Source: Pseudomonas aylmerensis
Lineage (GTDB): Bacteria; Pseudomonadota; Gammaproteobacteria; Pseudomonadales; Pseudomonadaceae
Reading direction: 5' to 3'
DNA: 64,000 bases
NCBI RefSeq assembly: GCF_001702265.1
Contig: NZ_MAUE01000045.1
Span: 645,767-709,766, forward strand
Under the pieces are notes generated by a model. The model was given only the letters and a program-made list of their open reading frames with translations. It did no database searches and was not told the DNA's origin. Numbering within the stretch: the first letter of the stretch is position 1; each line of letters starts with the position of its first letter. A program made the position numbers and the translations under genes. This document shows, one piece after another, positions 1-8,646 of the stretch.

Positions 1-1
1 G

Positions 2-2548
2 CGCCAGTTGCAGGACGATCTGAAGGAAGCCGAACGCGCGCGCCTGGAAACCGAATCGCACCTGGGTCATGACCGCACGTTGCTGCTGACCCTCGGCGAA
101 GAGCTGGACATGCTCACCCCCGAGCAGGAAATCACCAACGCCGCCGCCGAAGAAGCTGCCGCCGCGCTGGAAGACTCCGAAACCACCATGCACGGCTGGC
201 AGGAGCAGTGGGACACGTTCAACCTGCAATCCGCCGAGCCGCGCCGCCAGGCAGAGGTGCAGCAGTCGCGCATCCAGCAGCTGGAAACCAGCATGGAGCG
301 CCTGGCCGAGCGCCAGCGTCGCCTGCAGGAAGAGCGCGTGCTGCTCGCCGCCGATCCGGAAGACGCGGCGATCATGGAGCTCAGCGAGCAACTCGCCGAA
401 AGCGAGATGACCCTCGAAGAGCTGGAAGCCAGCGAAGAGCAACAAGTGGAGCGCCTGGAGCAATTGCGTCAGCAACTGCAACAGGCGACCCAGGCCCAGC
501 AGCAGGCCCAGGGCGATTTGCAGCGGCTCAACGGCCGGCTCGCCTCGCTCGAAGCCTTGCAGCAGGCCGCGCTGGACCCAGGCACCGGCACCGCCGAGTG
601 GCTGCGCGACCAGCATCTGGCCGAGCGCCCGCGCCTGGCCGAAGGCTTGAAGGTCGAAGCCGGTTGGGAGCTGGCGGTGGAAACCGTGCTCGGTGCCGAC
701 CTGCAGGCGGTGCTGGTAGATGATTTTGGCGGTTTCGACCTGGCCGGGTTTGCCCAGGGTGATCTGCGCCTGCTCAGCCCCGCCGCCGATGGCACACGGG
801 TGCCAGGCAGTTTGCTGGATAAGGTCGAGGCGGCGATTGATCTGTCGCCGTGGCTGGGGCAGGTCAAGCCGGTTGAATCCCTTGAGCAGGCCTTGGCGCA
901 GCGCGGTCAACTGGCGGCCGGCGAAAGCCTGATCAGCCGCGACGGCTATTGGGTTGGCCGGCATTTTTTGCGTGTGCGCCGCGCCAGTGAAGCGGAAAGC
1001 GGCGTATTGGCCCGTGGCCAGGAAATCGTCAACCTGATCGCCGAGCGTGAAGAGCGCGAGGCCACCCTGGAAAGCCTCGAGACCGAACTGCAAACCCTGC
1101 GCGCCACCCAGCGCCAGCAAGAGACCGGCCGCGAACACCTGCGCCGGCTGTTGCAGGACGAAGCGCGCCAGCAGGGCGAATTGAAAGCCCAGCTGTCGGC
1201 GAGCAAGGCCAAGGTCGAACAACTGACCCTGCGCCGCACCCGTCTTGACGAAGAAGTCGCCGAGATGGGCGAGCAGCGCGCCCTCGAACACGAACAGATC
1301 GGCGAAGCGCGCCTGCAACTGCAGGAAGCCCTCGACAGCATGGCGCTGGACACCGAACAGCGCGAACTGCTGCTGGCCCAGCGCGACAGCCTGCGCGAGC
1401 GCCTCGACCGCGTACGCCAGGAAGCCCGGCAGCACAAGGATCACGCGCATCAATTGGCGGTGCGCCTCGGCTCGCTGCGCGCCCAGCACGCGTCGACGGC
1501 CCAGGCCCTTGAGCGCCTGGAGATGCAGTCCGAACGCCTCACCGAAAAGCGCGAGCAACTGAGCCTCAACCTCGAAGAGGGCGAAGCGCCGCTGGAAGAG
1601 TTGCGGCTCAAGCTGGAAGAGTTGCTCGACAAGCGCATGACCGTCGACGAAGAGCTCAAGACCGCGCAGATCGCCCTCGAGGACGCCGACCGCGAACTGC
1701 GCGACGCCGAAAAGCGCCGGACTCAGGCCGAGCAGCAATCCCAGCTGATTCGCGGCCAACTCGAACAACAGCGCATGGAATGGCAAGCCCTGACCGTGCG
1801 CCGCAAGACCCTGCAAGACCAATTGCTCGAAGACGGCTATGACCTGCACGGCGTGCTCAACACCCTGACCGCCCAGGCCAACGAAAAAGAAGCCGAAGAG
1901 GAACTTGAACGCATTGCCGCGCGTATCCAGCGACTCGGCGCGATCAACCTCGCGGCCATCGACGAATACCAGCAACAGTCCGAGCGCAAACGTTATCTGG
2001 ATGCCCAGGACGCCGACCTGGTCGAAGCCCTGGACACTCTGGAAAACGTGATCCGCAAGATCGACAAGGAAACCCGAAATCGATTCAAAGATACCTTTGA
2101 TCAGATTAATGGCGGTTTACAGGCGTTATTCCCGAAAGTTTTCGGTGGTGGCAGCGCTTACTTGGAACTGACGGGCGAAGATCTACTCGATACAGGGGTA
2201 ACGATCATGGCGCGGCCACCGGGCAAGAAGAACAGCACCATCCATTTGTTGTCCGGCGGCGAGAAAGCCCTGACCGCATTGGCCCTGGTATTTGCCATCT
2301 TCAAGTTGAATCCGGCGCCGTTCTGCATGCTCGATGAAGTTGACGCCCCGCTGGATGACGCTAACGTTGGACGTTACGCACGACTGGTCAAGGAAATGTC
2401 CCAGACGGTGCAGTTCATCTATATCACCCACAACAAGATCGCCATGGAAATGGCCGATCAGTTGATGGGCGTGACGATGCACGAACCCGGTTGTTCGCGA
2501 TTGGTCGCGGTGGATGTGGAAGAGGCGATGGCGATGGTGGACGCCTAG
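2..2548 (+). CDS. smc: Chromosome partition protein SMC (5'-truncated by window edge)
   Basis: C-terminal 848 residues of SMC, the condensin ATPase that organises the nucleoid. The open frame runs in from before base 1, so the N-terminal Walker A head is outside the window. Visible parts in order: a Gln/Glu/Arg-rich coiled-coil arm, a hinge near residues 195-300 (with GADLQAVLVDD), the returning coiled coil, and the C-terminal head with ABC signature LSGGEKAL (about 2250) and Walker B FCMLDEVDAPLDD (about 2325), then the H-loop ITHNK. It lies upstream of zipA in the same direction, the usual Pseudomonas order. The assignment is firm. Confidence 0.97.
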   Translation, partial: RQLQDDLKEAERARLETESHLGHDRTLLLTLGEELDMLTPEQEITNAAAEEAAAALEDSETTMHGWQEQWDTFNLQSAEPRRQAEVQQSRIQQLETSMERLAERQRRLQEERVLLAADPEDAAIMELSEQLAESEMTLEELEASEEQQVERLEQLRQQLQQATQAQQQAQGDLQRLNGRLASLEALQQAALDPGTGTAEWLRDQHLAERPRLAEGLKVEAGWELAVETVLGADLQAVLVDDFGGFDLAGFAQGDLRLLSPAADGTRVPGSLLDKVEAAIDLSPWLGQVKPVESLEQALAQRGQLAAGESLISRDGYWVGRHFLRVRRASEAESGVLARGQEIVNLIAEREEREATLESLETELQTLRATQRQQETGREHLRRLLQDEARQQGELKAQLSASKAKVEQLTLRRTRLDEEVAEMGEQRALEHEQIGEARLQLQEALDSMALDTEQRELLLAQRDSLRERLDRVRQEARQHKDHAHQLAVRLGSLRAQHASTAQALERLEMQSERLTEKREQLSLNLEEGEAPLEELRLKLEELLDKRMTVDEELKTAQIALEDADRELRDAEKRRTQAEQQSQLIRGQLEQQRMEWQALTVRRKTLQDQLLEDGYDLHGVLNTLTAQANEKEAEEELERIAARIQRLGAINLAAIDEYQQQSERKRYLDAQDADLVEALDTLENVIRKIDKETRNRFKDTFDQINGGLQALFPKVFGGGSAYLELTGEDLLDTGVTIMARPPGKKNSTIHLLSGGEKALTALALVFAIFKLNPAPFCMLDEVDAPLDDANVGRYARLVKEMSQTVQFIYITHNKIAMEMADQLMGVTMHEPGCSRLVAVDVEEAMAMVDA

Positions 2549-2868
2549 CGGCGAGTTGCTAGTTGTCAGCGGCTGGCGGCAAGTACTTGAGGCTTGAGGC
2601 TTGAGGCTTGAGGCTTATAGCGTGCAGCTTGTAGCTCACAGTTGGCGGCGGGTGTAAGAGGTCGATCGGCGTGTCGAAAGATGGCAAATCGACACATTTC
2701 GCGCCAACTGTGTAAAGTTATCTTTGGTCGTGCTAGTTTAATGTCAATTTTTCGTATGCGTGGGCAAAACGTCAGTCAGAACATAGAGTTGGCGCCACGT
2801 TTTAAAGCGGTTTGCACGGTGCTAAACCCCTTATTTTTCAGCATTTTTTATTAGAGGCACGGGATTAC
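2549..2868. other. smc-zipA intergenic region
   Basis: 320 bases with no convincing gene; a 70-codon frame at 2642-2854 has no ribosome site or recognisable product. The stretch holds a heptamer array (2587-2616) and a 7-bp inverted repeat GTGTCGA/TCGACAC (2671-2677 and 2689-2695, 11-base spacer). The zipA promoter probably lies in the AT-richer part after 2700, but I could not fix a clear -35/-10 pair. Confidence 0.6.
2587..2616. repeat. Heptamer tandem repeat (TTGAGGC)x4
   Basis: Four exact head-to-tail copies of TTGAGGC starting at 2587, 2594, 2601 and 2608, just after smc. The unit differs by one base from the TTGAAGC units of the longer array at 33818-33894, so the two belong to one family of heptamer satellites. 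Confidence 0.9.
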
Positions 2869-3732
2869 ATGGAAATCGGTCTGCGCGAGTGGCTGATCGT
2901 CATCGGCATTATTGTCATTGCCGGTATTCTTTTTGATGGCTGGCGCCGCATGCGCGGTGGCAAGGGCAAGCTCAAATTCCGTCTGGATCGCAACCTGTCC
3001 AACTTGCCCGACGACGACGGCGGCGCCGAGCTGCTGGGGCCGCCCCGTGTGCTGGATACCCATAAAGAACCGCAACTGGACGAGCATGACTTGCCGTCGA
3101 TGAGCGCGCCGGTGCGTGAAGCCCGCGAGCCGTCCTCCAAGCGTGGCAAGCGCGCCAACCCTGCCGTGGCCGAGCCACATCAGGGCGACCTCAACCTGGA
3201 TGTGGACGAAGGCCCGAGCTTCAGCAGCCGCGACGACGACTTCCCGGACGAAAACGTGGGCAAGAATGCCCCGCGCCAATCGGTCAACGATCAGCCGGCC
3301 GCCGAAGAAGTGCTGGTGATCAGCGTGATCTGCCGCGACGCCGCTGGCTTCAAGGGGCCGGCGCTGCTGCAGAACATCCTCGAAAGCGGCCTGCGTTTCG
3401 GCGAGATGGACATCTTCCACCGTCACGAAAGCATGGCCGGTAACGGCGAAGTGCTGTTCTCCATGGCCAATGCGGTCAAGCCGGGCACCTTCGACCTGGA
3501 TGATATCGACCTGTTCAGCACGCCGGCCGTGAGCTTCTTCCTCGGCCTGCCGGGTCCGCGTCACCCTAAACAGGCGTTCGATGTGATGGTGGCCGCCGCC
3601 CGCAAGCTGTCCCAGGAACTCAACGGCGAGCTCAAGGACGACCAGCGCAGCGTCCTGACCGCCCAGACCATCGAACACTACCGTCAGCGCATCGTCGAGT
3701 TCGAGCGTCGTGCACTGACACAGAAACGCTGA
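2869..3732 (+). CDS. zipA: Cell division protein ZipA
   Basis: 287-residue inner-membrane protein that tethers FtsZ to the membrane at the division septum. Residues 1-23 form an N-terminal anchor (MEIGLREWLIVIG onward) with a short outside end. A long charged and Pro/Ala-rich linker follows (about 25-145), then a C-terminal FtsZ-binding domain from about residue 150 (VLVISVICRDAAGFKG) to the end. The start at 2869 gives the exact anchor start of the family; the in-frame codons before it add a non-family extension. It sits between smc and ligA as in other pseudomonads. Confidence 0.95.
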   Translation: MEIGLREWLIVIGIIVIAGILFDGWRRMRGGKGKLKFRLDRNLSNLPDDDGGAELLGPPRVLDTHKEPQLDEHDLPSMSAPVREAREPSSKRGKRANPAVAEPHQGDLNLDVDEGPSFSSRDDDFPDENVGKNAPRQSVNDQPAAEEVLVISVICRDAAGFKGPALLQNILESGLRFGEMDIFHRHESMAGNGEVLFSMANAVKPGTFDLDDIDLFSTPAVSFFLGLPGPRHPKQAFDVMVAAARKLSQELNGELKDDQRSVLTAQTIEHYRQRIVEFERRALTQKR

Positions 3733-3748
3733 GGATTGGTCCTCAGCG
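3727..3748 (+). terminator. Hairpin over the zipA stop codon
   Basis: Perfect 9-bp inverted repeat CGCTGAGGA / TCCTCAGCG with a TTGG loop. The zipA TGA (3730-3732) lies in the 5' arm. No T-run follows, so it may stabilise the mRNA 3' end rather than terminate by itself. Confidence 0.5.
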
Positions 3749-3778
3749 TTGTCAGTAGAATAAGCGCACTAACATATT
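3749..3778 (+). promoter_or_regulatory. Candidate ligA promoter
   Basis: TTGTCA (3749-3754), 18-base spacer, CATATT (3773-3778). A start about 7 bases downstream would fall at the end of the 5' arm of the following terminator hairpin, so such transcripts would not form it. Inferred from hexamer match only. Confidence 0.4.
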
Positions 3779-3800
3779 GAGCAGCTTCGGCTGCTCTTTT
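3779..3800 (+). terminator. Intrinsic terminator just upstream of ligA
   Basis: GAGCAGC-TTCG-GCTGCTC followed directly by TTTT: a 7-bp GC-rich stem closed by the very stable TTCG tetraloop. It ends 19 bases before the ligA start codon and would stop zipA transcripts before ligA. Confidence 0.75.
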
Positions 3801-3819
3801 GCTTTCTGAGAGAACACCC

Positions 3820-6189
3820 ATGACCGCCGCCCCTACCCGCATCCTCGAACTGCGCGCTGAACTGGATCAGCACAACTACCGTTACCACGTCCTCGACGAG
3901 CCGAGCATTCCGGACGCCGAATACGACCGGCTGTTCCACGAGCTCAAGGCCCTGGAGGCCGAGCACCCGGAGCTGGTCACGCGTGATTCGCCGACGCAGC
4001 GGGTCGGCAGCGCGGCACTCTCGGCCTTTACCCAGGTGCGCCACGAAATTCCGATGCTCAGCCTGGGCAACGCCTTCGATGAAACCACCATGCTCGAATT
4101 CGATCGGCGGGTCACCGAAGGGCTCGACCTGCCGGTGGGCGATCTGTTTGGGGGCGGCGCGGCGGTGGAGTACAGCTGCGAGCCGAAGCTGGACGGGCTG
4201 GCGGTCAGCCTGCTGTACCAGGATGGCGAGTTGGTGCGCGGCGCCACGCGCGGCGACGGTACGACCGGCGAGGACATCAGCGTCAACGTGCGCACCGTGC
4301 GCAATATCCCGCTGAAACTGCACGGCAGCGGCTGGCCGGCGACGCTCGAAGTGCGCGGTGAAGTGTTCATGTCCAAGGCCGGTTTCGAACGGCTCAATGC
4401 CTCGCAGCTGGAAGTCGGCGGCAAGACCTTCGCCAACCCGCGCAACGCCGCGGCCGGCAGCCTGCGCCAGCTGGATTCGAAGATTACCGCCAGCCGCCCG
4501 CTGGAATTCTGCTGCTATGGCATTGGCCAGGTGACGGCGGATATCAGCGACACCCATATCGGCAACCTCAAGCAGTTGCAGAAATGGGGCATGCCCATCA
4601 GCCATGAGTTGAAACTGGCCAAGGGCATCCAGGAATGCCTGGCGTACTACCACGACATTGGTGAGCGGCGTAACAGCCTGGCGTACGAAATCGACGGTGT
4701 GGTGTTCAAGGTCAACAGCATTGCTGCCCAGCGTGAACTGGGCTTTCGCGCGCGTGAGCCGCGATGGGCGATCGCGCATAAATTCCCGGCCATGGAAGAG
4801 CTGACCGAGTTGCTCGATGTGGAATTCCAGGTCGGTCGCACCGGCGCCGTGACCCCGGTGGCGCGCTTGAAGCCGGTCAAGGTTGCGGGCGTCACTGTGT
4901 CGAACGCCACTCTGCACAACATGGACGAGGTTGCGCGCCTGGGCCTGATGATCGGTGACACGGTGATCATCCGCCGTGCCGGTGACGTGATTCCGCAGGT
5001 GGTCTCGGTGGTGCCCGAGCGCCGCCCGGAAAACGCCCGCGCGGTGCAGATCCCCGAAAGCTGTCCGGTGTGTGGCTCGCATGTGGAGCGCACGCAGCTG
5101 GTCAAGCGCAGCAAAGGCAAGGAAACCGTCAGCGAAGGCGCGGTGTACCGCTGCGTCGGGCGCCTGGCCTGCGGGGCGCAGCTCAAGCAGGCGATTATCC
5201 ATTTTGTCTCGCGCCGCGCCATGGACATCGACGGTCTGGGCGACAAGACCATCGAGCAATTGGTGGATGAAAAACTGATCGGTTCGCCGGCCGACCTCTA
5301 CAAGCTCAAATACGAGCAGATCATCGACCTGGAAGGCTTTGCCGATATCTCCAGCAAGAAGCTGATCACCGCCATCGAAAACAGCAAGTCGCCGACCCTG
5401 GCGCGCTTTATCTACGCGCTGGGCATTCCCGACGTGGGCGAGGAGACCGCCAAGGTGCTGGCACGCTCGCTGGCGTCCCTTGAGCGGGTGCAGAAGGCCT
5501 TGCCGGAAGTGCTGACGTACTTGCCGGACGTCGGCCTGGAAGTGGCGCACGAGATCCACAGCTTCTTCGAGGACAGCCACAACCAGGATGTCATCGGCGC
5601 GCTGCTGTCGCCGGATGAATGCGGCCTGCAACTGCAGGATCAAGGCGAGCTGAGCGCCGAGTTCGCCGCCAGCACCACGCTGGGTGGTCTGCTCGACAAG
5701 CTGCATGTGCCGAGTGTGGGCCCGGGCGCCGCGCAGAAACTCGCGGACAAGTTCGGCAGCCTCGAAGGCGTGATCAAGGCCGACTGGCTCGACATGCGCC
5801 AGGCGCTGCCCGAGAAGCAGGCCAAGGCGGTGCGCGAGTTCTTCGACAACGAAGACAACGCCAAACGCGCCCTGGCCATCGAGCAGCAGCTCAAGGACTT
5901 CGGCATGCACTGGCAGAGCGAGAAAAAGGTAGTCGAAGGCTTGCCAGAAGCCGGTCACACCTGGGTGCTCACCGGCTCCCTGGAGCTGATGAGCCGTGAC
6001 GTGGCCAAGGACAAGCTCGAAAGCCTGGGCGCCAAGGTCGCCGGTTCCGTGTCGGCGAAAACCCACTGCGTGGTGGCAGGGCCGGGCGCCGGATCGAAAC
6101 TGGCCAAGGCCAGCGAGCTGGGCCTGAAGGTCCTGGACGAAGAGGCCTTTGTAGCCTTCCTGGCCAAGCACAACATCACTGTCGACTGA
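3820..6189 (+). CDS. ligA: NAD-dependent DNA ligase
   Basis: 789-residue NAD+-dependent ligase that seals nicks in replication and repair. Order of parts: N-terminal Ia domain with RYHVLDEPSIPDAEYD, adenylation motif EPKLDGLA (lysine near residue 124), OB fold, a four-Cys zinc finger (CPVCG ... CVGRLACG, near residue 415-450), helix-hairpin-helix repeats, and a C-terminal BRCT domain from about residue 706 (HTWVLTGSLELMSRD). It is longer than the E. coli enzyme (671), as is usual for Pseudomonas. ATG 3820 is chosen because an upstream TTG (3799) lies in the terminator T-run. Confidence 0.97.
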   Translation: MTAAPTRILELRAELDQHNYRYHVLDEPSIPDAEYDRLFHELKALEAEHPELVTRDSPTQRVGSAALSAFTQVRHEIPMLSLGNAFDETTMLEFDRRVTEGLDLPVGDLFGGGAAVEYSCEPKLDGLAVSLLYQDGELVRGATRGDGTTGEDISVNVRTVRNIPLKLHGSGWPATLEVRGEVFMSKAGFERLNASQLEVGGKTFANPRNAAAGSLRQLDSKITASRPLEFCCYGIGQVTADISDTHIGNLKQLQKWGMPISHELKLAKGIQECLAYYHDIGERRNSLAYEIDGVVFKVNSIAAQRELGFRAREPRWAIAHKFPAMEELTELLDVEFQVGRTGAVTPVARLKPVKVAGVTVSNATLHNMDEVARLGLMIGDTVIIRRAGDVIPQVVSVVPERRPENARAVQIPESCPVCGSHVERTQLVKRSKGKETVSEGAVYRCVGRLACGAQLKQAIIHFVSRRAMDIDGLGDKTIEQLVDEKLIGSPADLYKLKYEQIIDLEGFADISSKKLITAIENSKSPTLARFIYALGIPDVGEETAKVLARSLASLERVQKALPEVLTYLPDVGLEVAHEIHSFFEDSHNQDVIGALLSPDECGLQLQDQGELSAEFAASTTLGGLLDKLHVPSVGPGAAQKLADKFGSLEGVIKADWLDMRQALPEKQAKAVREFFDNEDNAKRALAIEQQLKDFGMHWQSEKKVVEGLPEAGHTWVLTGSLELMSRDVAKDKLESLGAKVAGSVSAKTHCVVAGPGAGSKLAKASELGLKVLDEEAFVAFLAKHNITVD

Positions 6190-6199
6190 CACCCCTCCA

Positions 6200-6270
6200 C
6201 TGCAGGAGCCCGGCTTGCCGGCGATAGCGCCTTCACGTGCGCCATCGCCGGCAAGCCGAGCTCCTGCAGG
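6200..6270. repeat. REP inverted pair
   Basis: Two inverted REP units: CTGCAGGAGCCCGGCTTGCC at the left and its near-complement at the right end, separated by a short spacer. It lies between ligA and the metallopeptidase gene and can fold into one long stem. Confidence 0.85.
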
Positions 6271-6341
6271 ATATGGTTATATTTTCGGAACGTTCTTCGG
6301 CGCGAATTGATCTAGTCTTCGTCACCCAGGGAGAGACCGCC

Positions 6342-7505
6342 ATGTTCCGCTACTTCGAGCAACTCAGTTCGCGCATCGCCGCGCCGTTCATGCCGGGCTC
6401 ATCGCGCGATAGCAAGGTGTGGCAATGCCGTTGCGGGCAATCGCTGTTCTTTCGCAACAGCCAATGCCTGGCCTGCCAGGCCGTGCTCGGTTACCAGCCG
6501 CAGCAAAGCCGCTTGTCCTCCCTGCAACCCGGCCCCGTCGCCGGCACGTGGCTGCAGGATGACAACCTTGACGCCGGCGCCTTCCGCCGCTGCGCCAACC
6601 TCGACACGCCGGCTGCCTGCAACTGGCTGATCCCTGCTCACAGCACCGCGCCACTGTGCGTGGCCTGCAGCCTCAACCGCACCATCCCGGACCTTTCTGT
6701 CGCGGAAAATCCCGAGCGCTGGCGCAAGGTCGAGACCGCCAAGCGCCGCCTGGTGGCGCAATTGATCAGCCTCGGCCTGCGCGTGGTGCCCAAGAGTGAG
6801 GATGAGGACAACGGCCTGGCCTTCGACTTCGTCGGCATCGACCTGGAAGGCAATGCGCCGATGACCGGCCATGCCAACGGCCTGATCACCCTCGACATCA
6901 AGGAGGCCGACGACGCCCACCGCGAGAAAATCCGCGTGCAGATGCGTGAACCGTATCGCACGCTGCTCGGTCATTTTCGCCACGAGGTCGGCCATTATTA
7001 TTGGGATCGCCTGATCGCCAATAGCCACTGGCTTGAGCCTTTTCGCCACCTGTTCGGCGACGAACGCGCCAGTTACGCGGATGCCCTCGACCAGCACTAC
7101 CAGAACGGCCCGCGCCCCGACTGGCAGCAAACCTGCGTCAGTGCCTACGCCACCATGCACCCCTGGGAAGACTGGGCCGAAACCTGGGCTCACTACCTGC
7201 ACATGATGGACGCCGTCGACACCGCCCTGGGCTTCGGCATGAGCGCCCGCGAGATGGACCTGGATTATCAGCCATTCCCGCTCTCCACCCTGTACGACCC
7301 CGAGCATCCCGGCGGCGTGGCGTTCCTGTCGTTCGTCAACGCCTGGATCGAACTGGCCGGCATGCTCAACGAACTGTCGCGCAGCATGGGGCAGCCGGAT
7401 TTCTATCCCTTCGTGCTACCCCCCGCGGTGATCGCCAAGCTGCACTTCATTCACCTGGTCATCCAGGAAGAGGGCGGCCGCGCTGACGACGCGGTGATCC
7501 TGTAG
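6342..7505 (+). CDS. Putative zinc-binding metallopeptidase
   Basis: 387 residues. The N-terminal part carries a zinc-ribbon-like Cys pattern (CRCGQ, CLAC, then CACSL further on). Near residue 213 there is a gluzincin-like motif HEVGHYYW with the two metal His and catalytic Glu. This architecture fits the putative zinc-binding metallopeptidase family found as a stand-alone gene in proteobacteria; its substrate is unknown. No signal peptide or membrane segment is seen, so it is probably cytoplasmic. AGGGAG sits 6 bases before ATG 6342, supporting that start. Neighbours (ligA, ffs) give no functional hint. Confidence 0.85.
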   Translation: MFRYFEQLSSRIAAPFMPGSSRDSKVWQCRCGQSLFFRNSQCLACQAVLGYQPQQSRLSSLQPGPVAGTWLQDDNLDAGAFRRCANLDTPAACNWLIPAHSTAPLCVACSLNRTIPDLSVAENPERWRKVETAKRRLVAQLISLGLRVVPKSEDEDNGLAFDFVGIDLEGNAPMTGHANGLITLDIKEADDAHREKIRVQMREPYRTLLGHFRHEVGHYYWDRLIANSHWLEPFRHLFGDERASYADALDQHYQNGPRPDWQQTCVSAYATMHPWEDWAETWAHYLHMMDAVDTALGFGMSAREMDLDYQPFPLSTLYDPEHPGGVAFLSFVNAWIELAGMLNELSRSMGQPDFYPFVLPPAVIAKLHFIHLVIQEEGGRADDAVIL

Positions 7506-7532
7506 GCGCCGGCAAGCCAGCTCCTACGGGTG
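7503..7532. repeat. Single REP unit
   Basis: GCGCCGGCAAGCCAGCTCCTAC-type unit starting at the stop codon of the metallopeptidase gene. No inverted partner was seen close by. Confidence 0.65.
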
Positions 7533-7579
7533 GACACAAGTGCTTGAACCATCGAATATTTTTAATCCGGCACCAACGG

Positions 7580-7607
7580 TTGTAACTTCCGATGAGATCG
7601 GTACAAT
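7580..7607 (+). promoter_or_regulatory. Promoter of the 4.5S RNA gene
   Basis: TTGTAA (7580-7585), 16-base spacer, TACAAT (7602-7607). Transcription would begin near 7614, at a perfect hairpin GCTTGCC-GAGA-GGCAAGC (7614-7631) that precedes the SRP RNA and may mark the processed leader. Confidence 0.65.
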
Positions 7608-7634
7608 GGCGCGGCTTGCCGAGAGGCAAGCGTC

Positions 7635-7757
7635 GTTATGGTGACCCCATCGGTCCCCCCGCAACGATTACCCGTGAACCTGGTCAGAGCCGGAAGGCAG
7701 CAGCCACAGCGGGAACATTGTGTGCCGGGGTGTGGCTGGTGGGGTTGCCTCCATAAC
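7635..7757 (+). ncRNA. ffs: 4.5S RNA of the signal recognition particle
   Basis: Small bacterial SRP RNA, which binds Ffh and targets inner-membrane proteins to FtsY. The conserved domain IV core is present: GGTCAGAGCCGGAAGGCAGC (about 7680-7700) with the tetraloop and asymmetric loop sequences, preceded by CCCGCAACG and followed by TGTGCCGGGGTGTGGCTGG. The ends pair over a long stem: GTTATGG (7635-7641) with CCATAAC (7751-7757), and GACCCCAT with TGGGGTT. The exact mature ends are not resolved; the mature RNA may begin a few bases inside. Confidence 0.93.
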
Positions 7758-7830
7758 GCTCTTCCGCAACACCCCTCAAAAATCCTTTCAGTTCCAATCG
7801 CCATTGGCGAATCGATGTCTGCTGCGCGCT

Positions 7831-8388
7831 TTATGGCCGATACAGTGGAAAGGCCTTGAACGTCGGCACCAATTCCGCGCCCATCTTTTGCGTGCTCTCT
7901 ACCGGGTCATCCGGTGTGGGAATATTCCGGGCGAAGTGAAAGATGATGATCTGGTCGGTGGCGCTGTCCTTGTAGTACTTGAAGAAGCTGATTTCAGAGA
8001 ACTGCCCATCCTTGCGCAGTGACTTGGGGAAGAACAGCATCAGGTACAAGACCCCGGTCCTGTTGTCCGTCGTCAGGATCGCCGGCATGTTCGGGTTTTC
8101 CTGCTGGTGGAGTTGCACGGTGCGTTTGCCCAGGTCGAGCGGCTCGAAGCGGTTCTGATCGCGTGGGACGACGGTGAAGTCGAGCATTTCACTCCAGGCA
8201 TCGACGCTTTCCTGCGGCGGGAAAAACTCCCACAGCCCCGGTTTGCGGAATTTGAGTACAAACGTCTTGCCGGCGAACTGCACCGACTGCGTGTCGGCGA
8301 TGGAGGGGCGTGACAGGTCGGGCGTCGGTGTGGAGGCGCAGCCGGCCAGCAGGGCTACGAGCGACACGATAAGCAGGGTGGCTTTCAT
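7831..8388 (-). CDS. Hypothetical lipoprotein
   Basis: 185 residues with a clear lipoprotein signal: MKATLLIVSLVALLAGC, lipobox LAGC with the acylated Cys at residue 17. The residue after the Cys is Ala, so outer-membrane sorting is likely. The mature part is soluble, with no repeats or known catalytic motif. AAGGA lies 5 bases before the ATG. It is divergent from the muramidase gene across about 258 bases. I do not recognise a family. Confidence 0.8.
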   Translation of the reverse strand: MKATLLIVSLVALLAGCASTPTPDLSRPSIADTQSVQFAGKTFVLKFRKPGLWEFFPPQESVDAWSEMLDFTVVPRDQNRFEPLDLGKRTVQLHQQENPNMPAILTTDNRTGVLYLMLFFPKSLRKDGQFSEISFFKYYKDSATDQIIIFHFARNIPTPDDPVESTQKMGAELVPTFKAFPLYRP

Positions 8389-8646
8389 TTCAATCCTTGA
8401 ATGTTTTCAGGTACGAGCCTCATGCGCCCGTGACAGTAGCCGAATGCGCCGGCAAATACCTCGCTTAATGGTCATTGCACGGTTTAACGGCACCCTGGTG
8501 AGGGCTCTTTCACAGGTTTTAATACTCACTCTGGACAACCCAAAACCACCTTGCTAGTTTGCGCCGGCTACTTGTTTCAGATTATGACAAGAGCACGCAA
8601 TGATATTGAAGTGCTATCACTTCTTTAACTCACAAGGATGTCTGTG

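Noticed and set aside
2642..2854. 70-codon frame between smc and zipA
   Set aside because: No ribosome site, atypical composition, and it overlaps the likely zipA promoter region.
3769..6192. 807-codon minus-strand open frame opposite ligA
   Set aside because: Same kind of antisense shadow; ligA is complete and conserved.
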